A stretch of DNA of 11,466 bases, taken from contig CALGOZ010000072.1 in assembly GCA_937960785.1 (NCBI GenBank), positions 1 through 11,466 of the forward strand. The letters run 5' to 3'. Below the pieces are notes generated by a model. The model did no database searches. It was not told where the DNA came from and worked only from the letters and a program-made list of their open reading frames with translations. The position numbers and the translations under genes were made by a program. Source of the stretch: an uncultured Pseudogracilibacillus sp. GTDB lineage: Bacteria > Bacillota > Bacilli > Bacillales > Amphibacillaceae. Numbering within the stretch: the stretch's first letter is position 1; each line of letters starts with the position of its first letter. Of the stretch, positions 6,494-11,466 are shown piece after piece.

Positions 6494-9391
6494 TTATTCG
6501 CTTGTATTCTCACTTTCTTTATCTTTTTTATCTTTTTTATCTTTTTTATCTTTTTTATCTTTTTTATCTTTTTTGTTTTTCTTGTCCTTCTTTTCTTCTT
6601 TCTCTTTATTTTCATCATTGTCTTTTTCGTCGTTTTTTTCTACTTCAATTACAATTGTTGCTGAAGGCTTTGATTCTTCACCGAAATAATTTACTGCGCG
6701 AATATGATAATTTCCGGGCTCATCAGGTAAGCGATAGGATGAATCAGTTGTATGTCCTATTAATGAATAAGAGTTTTTATTTGGCTCAGCGTAATAAACT
6801 CGGTATCCAACGACTAATTGCCCTTTTTGATGTTGCCAACTAACTTTTGTGTTATTTGCTTTTATATTAGTTGGTGCGCTTAGCCTTTTTCGTTCACCTT
6901 CGGAAAAAGTCGTCCCTGAAATATCTGAACGTTTAAAACCAACTTTCCCCCATTTATCGCTATTTTTGCGCGGAATAAGTTGAGATAAATCATCTAAGGA
7001 ATCATATTTCATCCGTTTTAAAAATTCAGGATTAAAGGCGATACCACCCTTTGATTCTAAAGTGAATTCTTCTGGTGTATTTTCATGAGCGATGACTTGT
7101 TCACCATCGACGACGACTAGAGGCATATTTCCGCCTACTAAACTGTCATCTTTATCTGTTGGTACGTGATCTTTATGGAAAAGATCTGAGATAACAAGCC
7201 CAGCCTCTTCGCAAATTTTCGAAGGAAGTAGTCCAGAAGTAGCGCAAATACTTTTCGATACAATTCCTTCAGGACGAGAAAACTTTTCTTTCGGTGCCAT
7301 TAAATCAGGAAACTCATCTGTCAATTCGTTGACAACTTGAGCCCACAATTTAATATTTCGTGGATGGTACGATAGCGAACAAGTCGGACAATAAATTGAT
7401 GATGGTGTTTCGTATCCAATCCAAGAACCTAAGGTTACATTAGGATTAAATCCGATAAACCAAGCATCACGATAATCTTGAGATGTACCAGTTTTACCAG
7501 CCCAATCGACACCACCGTGACGTAGTTGCGACTGCATGTATGTTCCAGTACCGCTCCGTACGACGTCACGTAATGTATCGATCATTAAATAAGCTGTTTG
7601 CGGTGAGAAAACTTGTTCAGGTTCCTGTTTATGTTCATAGATGACATTTCCTTCTTTGTCGGTAATTTTTTCAATCATATACGTATCGTTAAAGGAACCA
7701 CCATTTGCAAAGGCGGCGAAGGCTCCCGTGTTTTCTTCTACAGTCACACCTTTGGTTAATCCACCTAACGCTAAAGCGCGATTACCTGCTTCTGAAGCGT
7801 CTATATGTTTAAAACCTAGTTTTATAATAAACTCTTCTACCGGATTATCGTTTATAATTTCAGAATAAGCTTTTACAGCCGTAACGTTGTAGGAATGGGC
7901 AATTGCTTCTCGAATCGTAACGAGTCCATAATAAGCACCACCGTAATTTTTCGGTGAGTATTCTCCATAAGAAGTCGGTATATCAGCAATAACTGTTCCT
8001 GGTTGTAATTTTCCTAATTCAAAGCCCGCAGCATATGTAAACGGCTTGAAAGTACTTCCCGGTGAACGATGAGCTTGGGTTGCAAAATTAAATTCATTCG
8101 TTCCCACTTTATAGTTACGTCCAGGAACAAAGCTTAATATTTTTCCTGTCTTGTTTTCGATTAAGACCATTCCATTTTCGACTGGTTCGATCTCTCCTGT
8201 TTCAGGAACAGTTCGGTCTGGGCCAAAATACGGATAGTCAGCGACGATTTTTTGCATTTTATCGTACATTTTTTTATTAATCGTTGAATGAATATGATAC
8301 CCATTGCGTCGTAATGCACGATCGGCTAATATTGAATATTCTTCGTCTAACTGCTCGTTTTCTTTAAGTTCCTCTATGCTATATCCGTCTTCCTCAGCGA
8401 GAACTTCTTTTAAAATTTTTACAGCCCTTTGTTCTAGTTCGAAGACAATTGCTGGATATTCATCGATTGGTGAAATTGATTTTTCCGTAAAATCTTTCAC
8501 GATGTCATATTCGAGGGCTTCTTTATATTCGTCTTCATCGATAATGTTTGTTTGATACATTCGAAATAGCACAGTTTTCATTCGATTTATACCCGGTTGT
8601 AAGCTTTCTTCATCTTTAAGATTTCCTTCGCTTGTAAAAGGGGTATAAGCGAAGGGGTTTTGGGGCAATCCTGCTAAATAAGCGGCCTGGGCTAAATTAA
8701 CTTCACTTGCATCGACGCCGAAAATTCCCTTCGAAGCGGTTTGGATGCCTGCGATATTTTGGCCAGAAGCTTCTCTACCATACGGTACGATGTTTAAATA
8801 GGCTTCTAATATTTCATCTTTTTCAAAAAAGCTCTCTAAACGTAAGGCTAATAAAATCTCTTTCGCCTTCCGTTCGAAGGACACTTCGTTCGTTAAAATT
8901 TGGTTTTTAATTAATTGTTGGGTTAACGTACTTCCACCGGTTTTTCGCTCGGAATTTGTTGCTTCTTGAAAAAGCGCACGGACAATTGCTTTTGGTACGA
9001 TTCCATTGTGTTCATAAAATAGCTCGTCCTCTGTCGCAATCACTGCTTGTTTTACTAAATCAGATACTTCTTCGAGTTTAACTTCTTCTCGATGTAAGTC
9101 AGCACGAATGTCTCCGATATATACGTTGTCGGCGAAGTATAGTTTTGAAGTTTCTTCGTAATTATAAATGTCTTTGCGCATTTCTTCGTATGGCCGAATC
9201 TCTTCGTCTTTTACAAGAGAAGCAAAATAGCCAGCACCGACTCCCCCGGCGAAAATTCCAAGGAGCAAGGCAGTAATGACGAAAAACAAGATGATATTAG
9301 CGATAATATCATAAGTAATGCGAAACTTGCGCTCGAGTTCATATTGCTCTAATTTATCTTTTATACGTTCGAGACGTTGTTTAAAATCCAT
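6494..9391 (-). CDS. class A penicillin-binding protein (PBP1A family) with FN3 domain and KKD-repeat tail
   Basis: This bifunctional enzyme polymerises lipid II into glycan strands and cross-links peptides outside the membrane. From the N-terminus there is a charged cytoplasmic segment (1-28), a membrane helix (about 29-56) and a GT51 glycosyltransferase (about 75-265). The GT51 domain has ATEDELFYEHNG (catalytic Glu121), GGSTLTQQLIKN and KAKEILLALRLE (Glu178). The transpeptidase (about 400-690) has S446TFK, S500YN and K633TG. A fibronectin type III domain (about 838-917) and a charged tail (919-965) with KKD repeats follow. Four cysteines outside the membrane (668, 671, 716, 727) could pair. 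The ATG at 9391 is chosen because AGGAGGT (9397-9403) lies 5 bases upstream, giving 965 residues; a TTG at 9412 would overrun that site. The architecture resembles B. subtilis PonA, but ponA normally sits beside recU, so this may be a paralogue and I give no symbol. Confidence 0.94.
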   Translation of the reverse strand: MDFKQRLERIKDKLEQYELERKFRITYDIIANIILFFVITALLLGIFAGGVGAGYFASLVKDEEIRPYEEMRKDIYNYEETSKLYFADNVYIGDIRADLHREEVKLEEVSDLVKQAVIATEDELFYEHNGIVPKAIVRALFQEATNSERKTGGSTLTQQLIKNQILTNEVSFERKAKEILLALRLESFFEKDEILEAYLNIVPYGREASGQNIAGIQTASKGIFGVDASEVNLAQAAYLAGLPQNPFAYTPFTSEGNLKDEESLQPGINRMKTVLFRMYQTNIIDEDEYKEALEYDIVKDFTEKSISPIDEYPAIVFELEQRAVKILKEVLAEEDGYSIEELKENEQLDEEYSILADRALRRNGYHIHSTINKKMYDKMQKIVADYPYFGPDRTVPETGEIEPVENGMVLIENKTGKILSFVPGRNYKVGTNEFNFATQAHRSPGSTFKPFTYAAGFELGKLQPGTVIADIPTSYGEYSPKNYGGAYYGLVTIREAIAHSYNVTAVKAYSEIINDNPVEEFIIKLGFKHIDASEAGNRALALGGLTKGVTVEENTGAFAAFANGGSFNDTYMIEKITDKEGNVIYEHKQEPEQVFSPQTAYLMIDTLRDVVRSGTGTYMQSQLRHGGVDWAGKTGTSQDYRDAWFIGFNPNVTLGSWIGYETPSSIYCPTCSLSYHPRNIKLWAQVVNELTDEFPDLMAPKEKFSRPEGIVSKSICATSGLLPSKICEEAGLVISDLFHKDHVPTDKDDSLVGGNMPLVVVDGEQVIAHENTPEEFTLESKGGIAFNPEFLKRMKYDSLDDLSQLIPRKNSDKWGKVGFKRSDISGTTFSEGERKRLSAPTNIKANNTKVSWQHQKGQLVVGYRVYYAEPNKNSYSLIGHTTDSSYRLPDEPGNYHIRAVNYFGEESKPSATIVIEVEKNDEKDNDENKEKEEKKDKKNKKDKKDKKDKKDKKDKKDKESENTSE
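6521..6574 (-). repeat. six perfect 9-bp tandem repeats encoding Lys-Lys-Asp
   Basis: The plus strand shows ATCTTTTTT six times without interruption; the coding strand reads AAAAAAGAT, or KKD, and imperfect copies continue upstream in the gene. The 9-bp unit keeps the frame, so copy-number changes would only lengthen or shorten the PBP tail. Confidence 0.95.
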
Positions 9392-9418
9392 TTTCGACCT
9401 CCTTAAACTCAACTATTT

Positions 9419-9447
9419 ATTATACCACACTATAAATTACTTGTACG
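9419..9447 (-). promoter_or_regulatory. extended -10 sigma-A promoter of the PBP gene
   Basis: On the minus strand TGGTATAAT (TATAAT at 9424-9419) is an extended -10 box, with CGTACA (9447-9442, three of six -35 matches) 17 bases upstream. Transcription would start near 9412, about 20 bases before the start codon, leaving just room for the ribosome binding site. Confidence 0.6.
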
Positions 9448-9464
9448 GAATAAATATCGTTTTA

Positions 9465-9488
9465 AATGAAGCATAATGAAGCATTATG
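9465..9488. repeat. 10-bp tandem duplication containing a 17-bp palindrome
   Basis: AATGAAGCAT occurs twice head-to-tail (9465-9474, 9475-9484). Across the junction, CATAATG (9472-9478) and CATTATG (9482-9488) form a perfect inverted repeat with a 3-base spacer. It sits between the divergent PBP and tyrS promoters, about 18-22 bases from each -35, and looks like an operator. I do not recognise the regulator. Confidence 0.6.
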
Positions 9489-9509
9489 TTGTCACAAGAC
9501 ATTTATAAG

Positions 9510-9539
9510 TTGATTTTTTATGTTAGCTAAGGTTACAAT
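9510..9539 (+). promoter_or_regulatory. sigma-A promoter of the tyrS leader
   Basis: TTGATT (9510-9515) and TACAAT (9534-9539) are separated by 18 bases. A start near 9546 would place the whole T-box in the transcript. Confidence 0.5.
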
Positions 9540-9561
9540 GTGTAATAACATTAAAATATGA

Positions 9562-9794
9562 ATAAAGTGATGAAGGATCTTAGTAGTAAAACAAATCCCT
9601 TTTCAGAGAGCTAGCGGTTGGTGCGAGCTAGTAATATTTGTTTTGCGAAGTACGCTCCGGAGCAATCTTATTGAAAAATAAGACGGTGTCGGCACCGTTA
9701 TCAACACCAAGTGGCAAAGTGTACGCATTTTGCAACGAGGGTGGTACCGCGAATATAGCTTCGTCCCTTTTATGTGGGCGAAGCTTTTATTTTT
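9562..9794 (+). promoter_or_regulatory. tyrosine T-box riboswitch
   Basis: The tyrS leader is a complete T-box that senses uncharged tRNA-Tyr. It begins with a typical AGTGATGAAGG (9566-9576). Stem I includes a 9-bp helix (9588-9596 with 9636-9644) and a distal helix (9611-9615 with 9627-9631) around the conserved GAGAG and GGTGCGA elements. The specifier codon is TAC (9651-9653), a tyrosine codon. Two further hairpins follow: TCTTATT/AATAAGA (9666-9683) and CGGTG/CACCG (9684-9697). The T-box sequence AGGGTGGTACCGCG (9738-9751) has UGGU, whose last base pairs with discriminator A73 of tRNA-Tyr. The antiterminator competes with the terminator at 9757-9794. Uncharged tRNA should favour read-through into tyrS. 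Upstream, 9392-9561 holds the divergent promoters and the 10-bp duplication. Confidence 0.95.
9757..9794 (+). terminator. T-box intrinsic terminator
   Basis: AGCTTCGTCC (9757-9766) pairs with GGGCGAAGCT (9776-9785, one G-U pair), followed by TTTATTTTT. Part of the left arm lies where the T-box antiterminator would form, giving the mutually exclusive fold expected of this class. Confidence 0.9.
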
Positions 9795-9829
9795 ATAAAG
9801 GAAATAGAAATGAAGGAGAGGAAGTAGTA

Positions 9830-11101
9830 GTGGATATTTTAACTGAATTACAAGAACGTGGACTAATCCAGCAAGTTACTGACGAAGAAGGTCTTCGAAA
9901 ACATTTAGAGGAAAATAAAGTTACGTTATATTGTGGTTTTGATCCGACTGCGGATAGTTTACATATCGGACATCTTTTGCCGATTACGATGTTAAAACGA
10001 TTTCAAAAAGCTGGTCACCGTCCGATTGCTTTAATTGGCGGGGGTACTGGTATGATTGGAGATCCAAGTGGGCGAACGACCGAACGTTCATTAAACGAGG
10101 AAGAAGTAGTTCATGGTTATGCCGAAAGTATCCGGAACCAACTAGCGAAGCTACTCCACTTCGATGATGAAGAACAAGGAGCTACCGCCCGCAATAACCA
10201 CGATTGGTTAGCCGATTTATCATTTATCGACTTTTTACGTGATGTGGGAAAACATTTTACTGTGAATTATATGTTGGCGAAAGAATCGGTCTCAGCCCGT
10301 ATTGAAGAGGGGATTTCTTATACTGAATTTAGTTATATGTTAATGCAGTCATATGACTTTTATAAATTATACGAAGAGGAAAACTGTACCCTTCAAATTG
10401 GTGGTAGTGACCAGTGGGGTAATATCACAGCCGGAATGGAATACATCCGTCGTAGCCGTGAAGATTTAGATGAAGAAGTGAAAGTTTTCGGACTTACGGT
10501 CCCTCTTATTACGAAAGCTGATGGTGAAAAGTTCGGTAAAACGGCAGGAGGCGCAATTTGGCTAGATCCTGAAAAGACAAGTCCTTATGAGTTTTACCAG
10601 TTTTGGTACAATACTGATGACCGCGATGTCATTAAGTTTTTAAAGTCTTTTACGTTCTTAAGTTTAGAAGAAATTGCTGAATTAGAAAAAGCTGTTGAAA
10701 CAAATCCAGGTGCACGAGAAGCCCAAAAGACGCTAGCAGCCGAAATGACGAAAATGGTTCATGGCGAAAAGGCATTAGAACGAGCGATTAAGATTTCCCA
10801 AGCTTTATTTAGTGGAGATATTAAATCGTTATCTGTTGCCGAAATTCAAGAAGGATTAGAAGATGTGCCAAGTTATGAGACTGAAAAAGCAGACATCCCA
10901 TTAGTCGACCTTCTTGTTGAGGCAAAGATTTCTTCTTCAAAACGTCAAGCTCGGGAAGATATTACAAATGGGGCTATTTATATTAACGGTGAACGTAATC
11001 AACAAGTCGATCATATTGTTACCGAAGCGGATCGATTAGAAGATAAGTTTACAGTAATTCGTCGTGGTCGCCGTCGTTACTTCCTAATTCATTACAAGTA
11101 A
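9830..11101 (+). CDS. tyrS: tyrosyl-tRNA synthetase
   Basis: This class I synthetase activates tyrosine with ATP and charges tRNA-Tyr in the cytoplasm. The Rossmann core has YCGFDPTADSLHIGH (34-48, including the HIGH motif 45-48), GDPSG (77-81), the specificity region SYTEFSYMLMQSYDF (163-177), GGSDQWGN (191-198) and the KMSKS-equivalent KFGKT (234-238). Tyr34, Asp78, Tyr169, Gln173, Asp176 and Gln195 sit at the same numbers as the substrate-binding residues of the Geobacillus stearothermophilus enzyme. The C-terminal S4-type RNA-binding domain spans about 356-420. I chose the GTG at 9830: AAGGAGAGG (9813-9821) lies 8 bases upstream, the product is 423 residues like its relatives, and translation upstream would run through the T-box. 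The T-box with UAC specifier confirms the amino acid. It is the TyrS rather than TyrZ type by sequence. No clear Rho-independent terminator follows within the window. Confidence 0.97.
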   Translation: MDILTELQERGLIQQVTDEEGLRKHLEENKVTLYCGFDPTADSLHIGHLLPITMLKRFQKAGHRPIALIGGGTGMIGDPSGRTTERSLNEEEVVHGYAESIRNQLAKLLHFDDEEQGATARNNHDWLADLSFIDFLRDVGKHFTVNYMLAKESVSARIEEGISYTEFSYMLMQSYDFYKLYEEENCTLQIGGSDQWGNITAGMEYIRRSREDLDEEVKVFGLTVPLITKADGEKFGKTAGGAIWLDPEKTSPYEFYQFWYNTDDRDVIKFLKSFTFLSLEEIAELEKAVETNPGAREAQKTLAAEMTKMVHGEKALERAIKISQALFSGDIKSLSVAEIQEGLEDVPSYETEKADIPLVDLLVEAKISSSKRQAREDITNGAIYINGERNQQVDHIVTEADRLEDKFTVIRRGRRRYFLIHYK

Positions 11102-11106
11102 AACAC

Positions 11107-11122
11107 GAGGCTGGGACAAAAC
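11107..11122 (+). repeat. GAGGCTGGGACAAAAC box
   Basis: This 16-base string begins 5 bases after the tyrS stop. Strings with the core GGCTGGGACA recur in intergenic regions of many Firmicutes, in my recollection, often directly after genes. No inverted partner is present in the window. It may mark the left boundary of the repeat element that follows; bases 11123-11184 show only a short GCATT/AATGC hairpin (11153-11165). Confidence 0.5.
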
Positions 11123-11184
11123 TAGTGAAAATAACTTTTTTATGAAACTGTTGCATTAAAAATGCTCTATACCTTGCGTTACAA

Positions 11185-11466
11185 TACCTAGCCGGTGCTT
11201 CTGCTGAGTAAGTTAGCAGTGATAATCGTTTAGGCTTACCAAAAGGACGCCTTTATTGAGTACTTTTACGGACAGAAGCCTTTAAACCTACTCGGTGGCG
11301 CGTTCTACTGAGTATATCTACGAAGAAACTCGCTTCAACTTACTCAGTGGAGGTCTCTAGCGGGTAAGTCTACGTCCAAAACCGACTCAACTTACTCGGT
11401 GGCGCGTTCTACTGAGTATATCTACGAAGAAACTCGCTTCAACTTACTCAGTGGAGGTCTCTAGCG
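11185..11466. repeat. 52-bp-period tandem array with 104-bp higher-order repeat
   Basis: Units begin at 11185, 11237, 11289, 11341, 11393 and 11445, exactly 52 bases apart; the last is cut by the window end. Units 3 and 5 (type A) are identical, and the 22 visible bases of unit 6 match unit 4 (type B), so 11289-11362 and 11393-11466 are a perfect 74-base repeat with a 104-base period. A and B agree at about 35 of 52 positions; units 1 and 2 each agree with A at about 28. The best-kept core is TGAGTA at unit positions 21-26, followed in most units by TACG near 31-34. ACTGAGTA (11307-11314) is the exact complement of TACTCAGT in the next unit (11341-11348), enclosing GAAG/CTTC, so a nested hairpin can form. 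The period is not a multiple of three, so it is not a protein repeat. The function is unknown. Confidence 0.92.

Noticed and set aside
6472..6843. Rightward frame with repeated Tyr-Leu-Phe residues
   Set aside because: It is the antisense of the KKD repeat and FN3 region of the PBP gene; the low-complexity hydrophobic product has no ribosome site.
9392..9412. TTG start at 9412 adding seven residues to the PBP
   Set aside because: Those codons include the AGGAGG that serves the ATG at 9391.
9638..9829. 64-codon N-terminal extension of tyrS in the same frame
   Set aside because: It runs through the T-box specifier region and terminator, has no ribosome binding site, and makes the protein longer than all known relatives. 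The GTG at 9830 has a good site.
11185..11466. CRISPR array
   Set aside because: The whole 52-bp unit repeats with scattered divergence and whole A/B units recur exactly. There is no short constant repeat separated by unique spacers, and no cas genes are nearby.
11107..11466. Insertion sequence or MITE beginning at the GGCTGGGACA box
   Set aside because: No matching inverted repeat, target duplication or transposase is visible. The right end is outside the window, so it remains untested rather than excluded.

Overview
The window looks like chromosomal core DNA from a low-GC Gram-positive bacterium of the family Bacillaceae. The evidence is the bifunctional aroA–ccpA–motP–motS gene order, strong AGGAGG-type ribosome binding sites, A-rich Rho-independent terminators, a tyrosine T-box and a Geobacillus/Bacillus-type tyrosyl-tRNA synthetase. 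The MotPS (sodium-type) stator and the very acidic stretch of MotS outside the membrane would fit an alkaliphile or halophile. That lifestyle is inferred and the species cannot be named.

Layout: a terminator (14-48) closes a leftward gene for a 715-residue FtsA-like actin-family protein with an unusual C-terminal half of repeated small domains (56-2203). It diverges from aroA (2340-3434), the DAHP synthase/chorismate mutase that opens the shikimate pathway. After a terminator come ccpA (3593-4588), the master regulator of carbon catabolite control, and the flagellar stator genes motP (4625-5446) and motS (5436-6248), which read as one operon. Two terminators fill the gap to a convergent leftward gene (6494-9391) for a class A penicillin-binding protein with a fibronectin-III domain and a lysine/aspartate repeat tail. 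A divergent intergenic region carries both promoters, a 10-bp tandem duplication/palindrome and a full T-box leader (about 9562-9794) with a UAC specifier, followed by tyrS (9830-11101). The last 365 bases have no gene. They hold a GGCTGGGACA box and a 52-bp-period tandem array, with a 104-bp higher-order period at its right end, that runs off the window.

The genes mostly do separate housekeeping jobs: aromatic amino acid entry, catabolite control, Na+-driven motility, wall synthesis and tRNA-Tyr charging. The parts least explained by known biology are the tandem array, the C-terminal repeats of the FtsA-like protein, the in-frame 9-bp repeat of the PBP and the tiny leader ORF overlapping the ccpA start. 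I see no defence system, prophage, insertion sequence, tRNA/rRNA gene or CRISPR array.
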